16,753 nucleotides of DNA from UBA4416 sp044340865 (GCA_044340865.1 JBIISW010000043.1:1-16753); one strand, 5' to 3'; shown: positions 7,787 to 16,057, counted from the stretch's first letter. A program made the numbers and translations. The notes: generated by a model from the letters alone, not told the origin.

Positions 7787-8464
7787 TTGAAACGATTAAA
7801 TTGGCAGATTTTTTTTGAAAAAGAAAAAGCAAAGGCATATTTCCTAAATTTAGATTCTTTTATTAAAACAGAACGCTCAAAAAATAGGGTCTTTCCAAAA
7901 GAAATGGACGTTTTCAAGGCATTTGAATTAACTTCTTTCGAGACATTGAAAGTGGTAATTATTGGACAAGACCCTTATCACAAAGTTAATCAAGCACATG
8001 GTTTGAGTTTTTCTGTAAATACAGGAATCAAAACACCTCCATCATTGGTTAATATTTACAAAGAATTACAAACTGATGTAAATATTCCGATGGCTAATCA
8101 TGGAAATTTAACTGTTTGGGCAAAACAAGGGGTTTTATTATTGAATGCGACATTAACGGTTAGGGAAGGTCAGCCGGGTAGTCATCAACACCAAGGATGG
8201 GAAATATTCACAGATGAAGTCATAACATATATTTCAGAAAATAAAGAAGCTGTTGTTTTTTTATTGTGGGGAAATTTTGCAAAATCAAAAAAAGATTTAA
8301 TTAATGCTTCTAAACATTTAATTTTAGAAGCCGCACACCCTTCTCCTTTGGCCCGTGGTGCATTTTTTGGATGTAAGCATTTTTCTCAAACAAATGCATT
8401 TTTAATTTCTAATAACAAAACGCCCGTAGATTGGAATCTAGACCAAGGCGATTTGTTTTCCTGA
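7787..8464 (+). CDS. ung: Uracil-DNA glycosylase (family 1)
   Basis: The enzyme removes uracil from DNA to start base excision repair. The 225-residue product has all main family-1 motifs. The water-activating loop is GQDPYH (60-65) with catalytic D62. The uracil-binding SFSV contains F74. LLLN (117-120) supplies the uracil-reading Asn. The minor-groove loop is HPSPLAR (184-190) with catalytic H184, and GAFFGC follows at 191-196. Length and motif order are normal. The start is a TTG at 7787: no in-frame ATG lies near the N-terminus, and the residues following it (KRLNWQIFF) resemble the family N-terminus. hemW follows 61 bases downstream on the same strand and may be cotranscribed. Confidence 0.97.
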   Translation: MKRLNWQIFFEKEKAKAYFLNLDSFIKTERSKNRVFPKEMDVFKAFELTSFETLKVVIIGQDPYHKVNQAHGLSFSVNTGIKTPPSLVNIYKELQTDVNIPMANHGNLTVWAKQGVLLLNATLTVREGQPGSHQHQGWEIFTDEVITYISENKEAVVFLLWGNFAKSKKDLINASKHLILEAAHPSPLARGAFFGCKHFSQTNAFLISNNKTPVDWNLDQGDLFS

Positions 8465-8525
8465 AAAAAAGTGTAAGATTTGTAACAACAATAAGAACAA
8501 TTAAATAATAGTTTTAAAAAATAAG

Positions 8526-9653
8526 TTGAGCGGTATCTATATTCATATTCCTTTTTGTAAGCAAGCTTGCCATTATTGTGATTTTCATTTTTCTACATCA
8601 CTGAAATTAAAATCAAATTTAGTTGCAGCTATTTTAACGGAGATTGATTTACGACTTCCGTATTTGAAAAATAAAAACATAGAAACTATTTATTTTGGTG
8701 GAGGAACTCCTAGTTTATTATCTGAAAAAGAATTGTTTTTGATTTTAGAAAAAATATATAAAACATACAACGTTTCGTCTCATGCGGAAATTACCTTGGA
8801 AGCAAACCCTGATGATTTAAGTATTGAAAAATTAAAAGAATTGAAACGTTTAGAAATTAATAGATTAAGTATTGGTTTACAAAGTTATAATGATGAAGAA
8901 TTAATTTGGATGAACCGAGCGCACACAGCAGCCGAAAGTGAGGCAAGTGTGAAGCGCTCTCAAGATAAAGGCTTTGAAAATATTTCAATTGATTTAATCT
9001 ACGGATCAAAATTTAGTAATCTTGCTAATTGGAAAAGAACACTAGACAAAACAATTGCATTAGATGTTAAGCATATTTCGAGTTATAATTTAACTATTGA
9101 AGATAAAACAAAACTTGGTCATGATTTTAAAGTTAAAAAAGAGCTAGCTATTGATGATGAAAAAAGTTCCGAAATGTTTTTAGAAATGATAGATCGATTA
9201 GAAAAAAATAAATTCATTCATTACGAAATATCTAATTTTGGTAAAGAAAATTATTTTAGCAATCATAATTCTAATTATTGGAAAGGTATTGAATATATTG
9301 GTTTTGGGCCTTCTGCGCATTCGTTTGATGGCGTTTCTCGTCAATGGAATATATCAAATAATAGTTTATACATTAAAAACGTGAATGATAAAGACGTGTC
9401 GTATTTTGAAGATGAAATATTGTCAGAATCTGATCAATTTAACGAGTACATTTTAACTTCATTGCGAACCATTTGGGGTATTGATGCTGAGGTTCTGAAA
9501 AATAAATTCAGTTCAGAAATTACAAATGCATTTAACCAAAAAATAAACATTTATATTTCTAAGGAAATGATTACGCTTACAAACAATCAGTATGTATTGA
9601 CTAGTAACGGAAAATTATTTGCTGATAAAATTGCCAGCGAATTGTTTGTGTAA
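8526..9653 (+). CDS. hemW: HemW-type radical SAM protein (haem chaperone, formerly called coproporphyrinogen III oxidase-like)
   Basis: The product has 375 residues. The radical-SAM cluster cysteines are C11, C15 and C18 (CKQACHYC), followed by DFHF. The fourth cysteine that marks true HemN (CxxxCxxCxC) is absent. GGGTPS lies at 58-63, LEANPDDL at about 91-98 and HNSNYW at 247-252, a HemW-type HNxxYW motif. HemW binds haem and is thought to deliver it to haem proteins; it has no proven decarboxylase activity. The start is a TTG at 8526, directly giving SGIYIHIPFC, the expected N-terminus. It sits downstream of uracil-DNA glycosylase and converges on recX with only 3 bases between the stop codons. 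Confidence 0.95.
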   Translation: MSGIYIHIPFCKQACHYCDFHFSTSLKLKSNLVAAILTEIDLRLPYLKNKNIETIYFGGGTPSLLSEKELFLILEKIYKTYNVSSHAEITLEANPDDLSIEKLKELKRLEINRLSIGLQSYNDEELIWMNRAHTAAESEASVKRSQDKGFENISIDLIYGSKFSNLANWKRTLDKTIALDVKHISSYNLTIEDKTKLGHDFKVKKELAIDDEKSSEMFLEMIDRLEKNKFIHYEISNFGKENYFSNHNSNYWKGIEYIGFGPSAHSFDGVSRQWNISNNSLYIKNVNDKDVSYFEDEILSESDQFNEYILTSLRTIWGIDAEVLKNKFSSEITNAFNQKINIYISKEMITLTNNQYVLTSNGKLFADKIASELFV

Positions 9654-9656
9654 TAT

Positions 9657-10133
9657 TTATTCGTTTAACACATCAAATACTAAATCTCTTTCGTATCCTT
9701 TGCTTAAAGCGTAATTTAAAACTTTTAGTTTCAATTTAATGGGATTTTTCTCATTCGTTAATCGTTGTTTTGTTTCAATTAATTTTCTAAGAGTACTCAT
9801 ATATTCGGCATCATCAATTTGTGCCATTGCTTTTTTTATGCAATAATCACTCACCCGTTTTTGTTTTAATTCAATTTTAATTTTGATACGCCCCCATTTT
9901 TTGATGGCATGTTTACCATGCACAAATTGCATAGCAAAGCGTTCTTCATTTAAAAAATTAGATTCAATTAATGATGAGATAATATTTTCTACTGCATCGG
10001 GCCACAAACCAAAACCATATAATTTATCACGAGTTTCTTGCTGACAGCGTTCTTGGTATGCACACCAACTTTGCATTTTAATCAATGCGATTTCTGGATT
10101 GGTTATTTTATCGGTTTGCTTTTTTTCGAACAC
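9657..10133 (-). CDS. recX: RecX regulatory protein
   Basis: The product has 158 residues. RecX binds RecA filaments and usually restrains recombination and SOS activity. The family pattern is clear: MQSWCAYQERCQQETRDKL near the N-terminus, then LIESNFLNEERFAMQFVHGK, KWGRIKIKIELKQKRVS and a C-terminal helical repeat ending KGYERDLVFDVL. These are the tandem three-helix modules of RecX. The reading frame starts at a GTG (10133-10131); an ATG overlapping it by one base is out of frame. recA is not in the window. The 3' end abuts hemW, convergent with a 3-base gap, so no separate terminator fits between them. Its start is 38 bases from the divergent methyltransferase remnant. Confidence 0.93.
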   Translation of the reverse strand: MFEKKQTDKITNPEIALIKMQSWCAYQERCQQETRDKLYGFGLWPDAVENIISSLIESNFLNEERFAMQFVHGKHAIKKWGRIKIKIELKQKRVSDYCIKKAMAQIDDAEYMSTLRKLIETKQRLTNEKNPIKLKLKVLNYALSKGYERDLVFDVLNE

Positions 10134-10156
10134 ATGTAAAAATAATATTTCTTTGT

Positions 10157-10164
10157 TATATTTG
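10157..10164 (+). promoter_or_regulatory. Relict -7 element ahead of the rsmF-like remnant
   Basis: TATATTTG matches TAnnTTTG and ends 7 bases before the ATG at 10172. No matching -33 TTG is seen at normal spacing. If real, it is the surviving promoter of the decayed gene and could still drive a short transcript. Confidence 0.3.
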
Positions 10165-10171
10165 AATCACT

Positions 10172-10445
10172 ATGTTAGAATTTCCTTCATCCTTTTTAAA
10201 TTCCATTTCTAATTGTTGCCGTTTTGATAAAGATGCTTTTATAGACGCATATCAGGTTGAGTGCGGCATCGTTGAAACGAATGGACATATAACAGATACT
10301 TTTGGTTATCGGTTTTGTCAAGATAAAACAAAGTCGGAATGATTTTTTTGTTCGGTGTTTACCAAAAAAGAATGCTGATCATGTTCAAGATTCAAGAATA
10401 AATTAACACGAAACCTCTACGCATATTGAGACTAAAGAAAAATAA
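10172..10445 (+). pseudogene. Decayed remnant of an RsmF-like rRNA (cytosine-C5) methyltransferase gene, internally deleted
   Basis: An ATG at 10172 opens 56 codons to a TGA at 10340. The first part (LEFPSSFLNSI ... FDKDAFIDAY) resembles the extreme N-terminus of NOL1/NOP2/Sun-family methyltransferases. The second part (CGIVETNG ... FGYRFCQDKTKSE) resembles the end of their catalytic domain, where the consensus is roughly GIVE...YRF.PDKVKGEGFF. The two are directly joined, so the SAM-binding core and catalytic cysteines (about 250 codons) are gone. The TGA falls exactly where the Gly of GEGFF is expected, with the two Phe codons right after it. Beyond a T7 run (10343-10349) the likely frame shifts by one base (VRCLPKKNADHVQDSRIN), meets a TAA at 10404, and continues as HETSTHIETKEK to a TAA at 10443. 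The C-terminal RsmF domain is absent. Pseudogene status is well supported; the family assignment rests on my recall of the consensus. Confidence 0.6.
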
Positions 10446-10503
10446 TTAGGAAATAGGTTAAATAATTATTTGCCTCACGATTTCATAATTTTAAAATAAC
10501 TGA

Positions 10504-12015
10504 TTAATTATTTTTTATACTTTGTAAAATTTCATCAACAATGTGTCGCGTATTATTTAATCGCGGCACTTTAAATTGTCCACCAAGTTTTTGATTTGAT
10601 TTCAGCCAATTGTAAAACGTTCCTTTTGGAAGGATAGTAATAGTTGGTAATTGCAAGATGTAATTATTAAAACGTTTGGCTTCGTAATCAGAATTGATTG
10701 TTTTTAAATGGTCATCTAAAATTTTTGTGAAATAGTCTAAATGCTCGGGGTTGTTTTCAAACTCAATAAGCCATTGATGTGCACCCGAATTGCCATCCAT
10801 AAAAATGGGAGCAACAGTATAATCTATTATATGTGTTTTTGTTTTTTCGCAAGCCATTTTTAAAGCTTGTTCAGCATTATGAATCATGACTTCTTCTCCA
10901 AATACATTGATGCATTGTTTGGTTCGACCGGTAATGATAAAACGGTAAGGTGATAAATTTGTAAATTGAATGGTATCGCCTAATTGATAACGCCATAAGC
11001 CAGCGTTGGTTGTGATGAGCATTGAATAGTTTTTATATAATTGCACTTCCGATAAATTGTATGTGCGAGGATTAACGTCATCTAAATCGTTCACTAAAAT
11101 AAATTCGTAATAAATGCCGTAATCTAACATCAATAACATTTCAGTACTCACTTTTTCATCTTGTATACCAAAGAAACCCTCTGATGCACTGTATAATTGC
11201 ATGTAGGCCACTTGATTGTTGTCAAATAAATTTTCGAATAAGTGTTGGTATGGAGTAAAGCTCACCCCACCATGAAAATATACTTCTAAGTTTGGCCAAA
11301 TAGCTTTTAGTGTTTTTTCATTTTTAATCTCTAGAATGCGTTTTAAAAGCACTAACATCCAACTTGGTACTCCAGCTAAACTTGTTACATTTTCGTTAGC
11401 CATGCTTTGAGCAATTTTTTCTAGTTTCTCTTCCCAGTTTTCCATTAAAGCAATGTTAACATCAGGTGCTCTAAAATACTCTGCCCACATGGGTAAATTT
11501 TGAATAATGATGGCACTTACATCACCGTGATATGAATTGTAATCGCCAAAATGATCGGTTTTATAACTTCCACCTAACGCTAAATTTTTGCCTGTAAATA
11601 ATTTAGTTTCTGAATTATTCACACATTGAAATGTAATCATATCTCGTCCGCCATTATAATGACAGCCATTTAAAAACTCTTTGCTTACTGGAATAAATTT
11701 GCTTTTATCCGTTGTTCCACTGCTTTTGGCAAACCATTTAATATCGCTATTCCAAAGTAAATTTTGTTCGCCTCTTCGCGTGCGTTCAATGTATGGTTTT
11801 AGCGATTCATAATCTTGAAGTGGGATTGATTTAAACTGTTCTGCATTTGTTATGTGTTTAAATCCGTGAAGCTTTCCGAATTCAGTATCTTTTCCCAGTT
11901 TTATTAATTCAAGAAGCCACTCATTTTGCACATCATGCGGGTATTTCATAAACAACTCAATTTGGTGCATGCGTTTTTTCATGAGCCAAGATGCTATTGA
12001 ATTTAAAATTGCCAT
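10504..12015 (-). CDS. GH3-family acyl-adenylating/amido-synthetase-like protein
   Basis: The product has 503 residues, matching prokaryotic GH3 proteins. They belong to the adenylate-forming (ANL-like) superfamily, and plant GH3 enzymes join amino acids to acyl acids such as auxin or jasmonate. The three ATP/AMP-binding motifs are present: SSGTTDKSKFIPV (98-110), YSASEGFFG (275-283) and WRYQLGDTIQF (341-351), followed by ITGRTKQCINVFGEEV (361-376), the hinge to the C-terminal cap. An AMP-forming ligase activity is therefore plausible, but the bacterial substrate is unknown and auxin is not implied. It lies 104 bases downstream of the PolX/PHP gene on the same strand. I see no convincing promoter in that gap, so it may be the last gene of the ispD transcript or have its own weak promoter. 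Confidence 0.9.
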   Translation of the reverse strand: MAILNSIASWLMKKRMHQIELFMKYPHDVQNEWLLELIKLGKDTEFGKLHGFKHITNAEQFKSIPLQDYESLKPYIERTRRGEQNLLWNSDIKWFAKSSGTTDKSKFIPVSKEFLNGCHYNGGRDMITFQCVNNSETKLFTGKNLALGGSYKTDHFGDYNSYHGDVSAIIIQNLPMWAEYFRAPDVNIALMENWEEKLEKIAQSMANENVTSLAGVPSWMLVLLKRILEIKNEKTLKAIWPNLEVYFHGGVSFTPYQHLFENLFDNNQVAYMQLYSASEGFFGIQDEKVSTEMLLMLDYGIYYEFILVNDLDDVNPRTYNLSEVQLYKNYSMLITTNAGLWRYQLGDTIQFTNLSPYRFIITGRTKQCINVFGEEVMIHNAEQALKMACEKTKTHIIDYTVAPIFMDGNSGAHQWLIEFENNPEHLDYFTKILDDHLKTINSDYEAKRFNNYILQLPTITILPKGTFYNWLKSNQKLGGQFKVPRLNNTRHIVDEILQSIKNN

Positions 12016-12119
12016 ACGTGTTTATCCTAACTTTTAATTTCTAATTTATTCATTTAACTGAGTCAAGTATACTTCATTAAATCAGTATTAGATTTGCACT
12101 CATCCAAAGTTGTAGCTAT

Positions 12120-13715
12120 TTATTTTTTTGTTTGAAGATAGTTTTCAAAGGTATTTAAATTCATGGCGTTTAAACAGTTATCTTTTGCTAAAAGTCCTTT
12201 CCGTGCGACTAACGTGCCATAATACATATCGTGATATCCTTTTAGTTGATGCGCATCAGGATTGATAGAAATCATGACGCCTTTTTCTAAACAATACGGA
12301 ATCCAACGCCAATCAATATCTAAGCGATAGGGATGTGCATTTAATTCAATCACAACACCATTTGCGGCACAAGCATCAATTATTTTTTTATGATCGATTG
12401 GATAGCCAGGACGACCTAATAATAAACGACCAGTTGGATGTCCTAAAATGGTTGTGTACGGATTTTCAATAGCTTTTAGCAAACGCTGTGTTGCTTTTTC
12501 TTCATCCATTTTTAAATTAGAGTGAATAGAAGCAACAATAAAATCAAATGATTTTAAAACATCTTCTTCATAATCTAAATCCCCATTTCCTAAAATATCA
12601 CTTTCAATACCTTTAAAAATTTTAAATGGAAATAATTGTTTGTTTAACTTATCAATGTCATTGTGTTGTAAGATAATGTCTTCAACTTTTAATCCACCAG
12701 CATAACTTGCACTTTTACTATGATCACACATTCCTAAATATTCGTACCCTAATTGTTTGGCATATATAGCCATTTCTTCGAGTGTATTTAGTCCATCACT
12801 ATACGTTGAGTGATTATGTAAAATACCTTTTAAATCAGCTAATTCAATCAGTTTTGGCAAGGTATGAGTTGTTGCTTTTTCTACCTCAAATAATCCTTCA
12901 CGCAATTCGGGTTCGCAATATTGAATAGTTAAATTCGAGTAAATATCTTTTTCTGAATTGTATTTTTTTATGTCGAGGTTATGAAAATGAATACCAGATA
13001 GATGTTCTTTAGTTGACGATGTTTCAACAAGTGTTCTGTAAAAAACAGTTTCGTTAACTTGTATAAAGTTGATTGGAATGTGTTCCGAATAGTAGTCATC
13101 TAAATCGATTGTTTCATCTCCAACTAAAATATCTATTTCATCAATGACTTCACACTTTCTGTGCATCGCGCCTGTTAACGAAACATAATCAGTATGTTTT
13201 AAAAGAGCTTCAATAATGGGTTTAGCAATTTTTTCGGCATAAGAAAAATGAAATTTACCAGCGTTACTTTTTTTAAATTCAATGTTTTGAATAATGGTTT
13301 GTTGTGTTTTTTCTCCAAAGCCTTTTAATTCCAATAACCTGTTTTCATGACATGCATACAGTAATTCGGTGACACTTTCTAAGTTTAATTCTAACCATAA
13401 TTGCCTTACTTTTTTCGGACCAATTCCTTTAATGCCAAGCATCTCCAAAACACCTTGTGGTGTTTTTGCCAAAAGCTCTTCTAGTTCTTTTGTTGTGTTA
13501 CGCTCATGTAAATCAATTATTTTTTCAGCTAAACTTTTACTTATTCCTTCAATCTGAGTAAGTTCTTCAATGGATTTATTGTTTAAATCGATGCGCGTTT
13601 TACTAAGTCTGTAAGCGGCACTTGCCATAGCTTTTACTTTAAACGAATTTTCGTTGTGCAATTCCATTAGTTTGGAAGTTATTTCAAAAGCATCAGCTAT
13701 ATCTTCGGTAGTCAT
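12120..13715 (-). CDS. PolX/PHP-domain protein with intact PHP nuclease site but degenerate polymerase site
   Basis: The 531 residues have the bacterial PolX layout. Helix-hairpin-helix elements lie at about 53-65, 93-107 and 130-140. A family-X polymerase region follows (about 150-270), then a C-terminal PHP phosphoesterase domain (295-531). The PHP metal ligands all look present: H300-N-H302, D307, D331-H332, E371, H398, H426, H461 and D487/H489. The polymerase core is not normal. The GS(x)RR loop reads GAMHRK (182-187). The DxD metal pair reads DEID (192-195), so the first Asp of the usual GDID appears as Glu. I find no third catalytic Asp in the expected strand. A 3'-5' exonuclease or phosphatase role without polymerization is likely. 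The ATG overlaps the ispD stop by 4 bases, indicating translational coupling. Confidence 0.9.
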   Translation of the reverse strand: MTTEDIADAFEITSKLMELHNENSFKVKAMASAAYRLSKTRIDLNNKSIEELTQIEGISKSLAEKIIDLHERNTTKELEELLAKTPQGVLEMLGIKGIGPKKVRQLWLELNLESVTELLYACHENRLLELKGFGEKTQQTIIQNIEFKKSNAGKFHFSYAEKIAKPIIEALLKHTDYVSLTGAMHRKCEVIDEIDILVGDETIDLDDYYSEHIPINFIQVNETVFYRTLVETSSTKEHLSGIHFHNLDIKKYNSEKDIYSNLTIQYCEPELREGLFEVEKATTHTLPKLIELADLKGILHNHSTYSDGLNTLEEMAIYAKQLGYEYLGMCDHSKSASYAGGLKVEDIILQHNDIDKLNKQLFPFKIFKGIESDILGNGDLDYEEDVLKSFDFIVASIHSNLKMDEEKATQRLLKAIENPYTTILGHPTGRLLLGRPGYPIDHKKIIDACAANGVVIELNAHPYRLDIDWRWIPYCLEKGVMISINPDAHQLKGYHDMYYGTLVARKGLLAKDNCLNAMNLNTFENYLQTKK

Positions 13716-14383
13716 TTTAAATAAATTTCAGCGTATTTTAAATCACTAGGTGTTGTAATTTTTATATTTTCAGTATTTCCTTCTACTAAATAAATGGGTT
13801 CATCAATTCCCTCCAATACAGTGGCATCATCCGTAAAAAAAGGGGAGAACGGTTGCTCAAACGCTTTTTGTATTAATGATACTAAAAAACATTGAGGTGT
13901 TTGCACTACTTTATAATCATCTCTACTAACTGCTTTGTTAATGCCATTGGTTACAAGTCTGATACTTTCTGCTACATCAATAACTGGAATTGCATTTCCC
14001 TTTTTTGAAGCGGTTTCAAAACACGTTTGAATGGTTTGATGGGACACAAACGGTCGAGCCGCATCATGTATACCTACAATGTCATTTGGATTTTTAATCA
14101 GGTTTAATCCATTTTTTACCGATTGAAATCGGGTATCTCCGCCAACCACAATTTGTATGTCTTTGCCAGGAAAATATTCTGCTAACATAAAATTAGCATC
14201 GGTTATATAATCTTTATGAACACAAACAATAATGTGCATGTATTCGTCAAATTCTAAAAATTTTTCGATGGTATGAATAATAATTGGTTTTCCTTTTATT
14301 TCCAAAAATTGTTTAGGAATGTTGGATTGCATGCGTGTTCCTGTTCCACCTGCAACAATGATGATATTATAATGTGATGTCAT
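13712..14383 (-). CDS. ispD: 2-C-methyl-D-erythritol 4-phosphate cytidylyltransferase
   Basis: The third enzyme of the MEP isoprenoid pathway couples MEP and CTP to CDP-methylerythritol. The 223 residues include the nucleotide-binding loop AGGTGTRM (11-18), K24 in IPKQFLEI, RFQSVKNGL, the HDAARPFVS motif (106-114), SRDDYKVVQTPQCF, TDDATVLE and the C-terminal VEGNTENIKITTP. All key residues appear present and the length is normal. It is first in a minus-strand run, with its TGA inside the start of the PolX gene (ATGA overlap). The link between these two is probably expression coupling rather than shared function. The 289-base gap upstream must hold its promoter, but I could not identify a good match. 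Confidence 0.97.
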   Translation of the reverse strand: MTSHYNIIIVAGGTGTRMQSNIPKQFLEIKGKPIIIHTIEKFLEFDEYMHIIVCVHKDYITDANFMLAEYFPGKDIQIVVGGDTRFQSVKNGLNLIKNPNDIVGIHDAARPFVSHQTIQTCFETASKKGNAIPVIDVAESIRLVTNGINKAVSRDDYKVVQTPQCFLVSLIQKAFEQPFSPFFTDDATVLEGIDEPIYLVEGNTENIKITTPSDLKYAEIYLK

Positions 14384-14672
14384 ATTGTGATTTTGAAATG
14401 CGATGTTTTATTTTTCTTTTAGGAACAATCAGTTAGTCATTGTTAAGGCTTTGCTCATGGCTTTTAAAAGTAACTATAATTTATAAATAGACAAAAATCT
14501 TGTTGTTGCTTAAATGAACCATTGCCAACAACCTAATGTTTATAAACACCTGAGGTCGAATCATAATCTTACTTTTTTTGATTTATTTTTAATACATGAA
14601 CACAATAGATACACAATCTGTATGATTCATTTTCTTTTTTTAATCTGCTTACGTTTAACTTAAAATAAAATT

Positions 14673-16028
14673 ATGATCAAACCACTCATTATTCTATTCA
14701 ATACATTTGTTGTTTTTTTATTCAGCATCTTGTTTGGCGATTCGGCTATAACTGTTGTCGGTAATTTTCCTAAAAGCGTAAATCCTGGTTATGATTTTGT
14801 TGCTGAAATAACTGTTAAGGAAGCAAATTTGGATGGCTTTGCAAAATTAGCATTTCAAGTCCCTAAAGGTTTTTTGGTGAAGGAAATGGAAAGTAGAAAT
14901 GGTGCTTTTACCTTTAAAAAAAATGTGGCTACAGTAACGTGGAAAAAAATAAATTCAACGGGCGATTTGAAGCTTAAATTTTTAGTAACAGCTATTGTTA
15001 AAACTATAGGTGCGAAAAAATTAGAAGCTAAATTTTCATATATTCTGAATAATAAAAAAGTAGCGGTTTCGATGCCTTCTGCCGAAATTTTTGTTGGAGA
15101 AACAGAAGAGCCAATTATTACTCCAATTGATACCATCAAAAAAATAGTTTTAGATACTCTCAAAAAACAAAATCCAGATACGTTGTTGACTAAGGTTTTT
15201 ATTGAGTCTAAAGAAAAACCTTCATTGGATAATCCTATCGAACCCAATTCTACTATTGTATGTAAACGAACGTATGTCAATGGAAAAAAACCTAACGAAG
15301 TTATTGTTGAAGTAACTATTGCTAAAGGATCAATCACTGGCTTTGCTAAGTACCAAGATTTATTACCAGTTGGATGTAAAGCTAAGTCCGTTGCTACAAA
15401 TGGAAGTTCATTTTCTGTAGCAGATGGAAAAGTGAAATTTGTGTGGGTAACTTTGCCTGCTGATGAAGAATTAAAAATTTCTTATGCTTTAGAAAAAATG
15501 CCGACGACGTCTATAGATGTAGTATTGGATAAAGGAGAGTTTTCGTACCTTGAAAAAAATCAAAGTAAAAAAACAAGTTTACCGAGTATGGTTATTTCAT
15601 ATTTGACTGCGACGCCATCGATTGCAAATGTCGATTCCAAATTGATTAATGCAAAACAAACTATAGAACCTAAGAAAGTAAAGAAGTTGGAAACTTCAAC
15701 TGCTAAGATAGAAACTAGTACGCCCGTTATTTCAAAAACTGAAGGGAGTGTTTCCTTTTTAGTTCAAATAGGTGCATTTAAAGCAAAAATAGCAGCTGAT
15801 AAATTGGCTTCACTGTATCAGTTGAAGGAACCGATTAAAAGTGATATGCATGATGGTTTTCATAAATTCATGATAGGCAATTTTGATGCCTACAAGCAAG
15901 CCCGATTGCGCAGAGATGAAATAACACAAAGTGGTTGTAATGGTGCATTTGTAACTGCTTATAATGGTTCTACTAGAATTACAGTTCAAGAAGCTTTGAT
16001 GATTAGTAATCAAAAATGGTTTAAATAA
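14673..16028 (+). CDS. Secreted SPOR-domain protein with two tandem beta-sandwich-like repeats
   Basis: The product has 451 residues. An N-terminal hydrophobic signal (residues 3-21) precedes two related domains. The first (about 24-142) carries FVAEITVKEANLDGFAK ... VPKG and TVTWKKINSTGDLKLKFLV. The second (about 195-311) carries VIVEVTIAKGSITGFAK ... LPVG and VKFVWVTLPADEELKISYAL. The shared GFAK (55-58 and 223-226), spacing and closing strands show an internal duplication. A Lys/Thr-rich linker (about 315-357) leads to a SPOR-like domain (about 358-441: SFLVQIGAFK ... FMIGNFDAYKQARLRRDEI). SPOR domains bind peptidoglycan, especially strands denuded of stem peptides at division sites, so this is probably a periplasmic or outer-envelope protein contacting the wall. 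The duplicated domain has no family I recognise. It starts with ATG after an A-rich, SD-less leader and converges on pssA. Confidence 0.82.
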   Translation: MIKPLIILFNTFVVFLFSILFGDSAITVVGNFPKSVNPGYDFVAEITVKEANLDGFAKLAFQVPKGFLVKEMESRNGAFTFKKNVATVTWKKINSTGDLKLKFLVTAIVKTIGAKKLEAKFSYILNNKKVAVSMPSAEIFVGETEEPIITPIDTIKKIVLDTLKKQNPDTLLTKVFIESKEKPSLDNPIEPNSTIVCKRTYVNGKKPNEVIVEVTIAKGSITGFAKYQDLLPVGCKAKSVATNGSSFSVADGKVKFVWVTLPADEELKISYALEKMPTTSIDVVLDKGEFSYLEKNQSKKTSLPSMVISYLTATPSIANVDSKLINAKQTIEPKKVKKLETSTAKIETSTPVISKTEGSVSFLVQIGAFKAKIAADKLASLYQLKEPIKSDMHDGFHKFMIGNFDAYKQARLRRDEITQSGCNGAFVTAYNGSTRITVQEALMISNQKWFK

Positions 16029-16042
16029 AATAAATTTTATTT
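16023..16042. terminator. Possible bidirectional AT-only hairpin between the SPOR gene and pssA
   Basis: An 8-bp perfect inverted repeat (AAATAAAA, loop TAAA, TTTTATTT) spans the stop codon of the SPOR gene in the 29-base gap between convergent genes. The stem has no G or C, so it is thermodynamically weak and may be chance in AT-rich DNA. Its position is the only reason to list it. Confidence 0.25.
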
Positions 16043-16057
16043 CTGTAAAAGTATTAC

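Noticed and set aside
12089..12096. TAGATTTG, a TAnnTTTG match between the PolX and GH3 genes
   Set aside because: It is on the plus strand, while both neighbouring genes are on the minus strand; no plus-strand gene follows.
14502..14532. Inverted repeat GTTGTTG ... CAACAAC with a 17-base loop, plus ATACA/TGTAT at 14609-14623
   Set aside because: The stems are short, with no U-tract and no known operator match, so neither a terminator nor a regulator site can be supported.
14514..14663. Plus-strand 49-codon frame ahead of the SPOR gene
   Set aside because: The composition is odd (many His, Phe and Asn), there is no signal or family pattern, and it ends just before the SPOR start; it looks like chance.
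14855..15337. Minus-strand 160-codon open frame
   Set aside because: It is antisense inside the SPOR-domain gene, which has a signal peptide, an internal repeat and a recognisable C-terminal domain.
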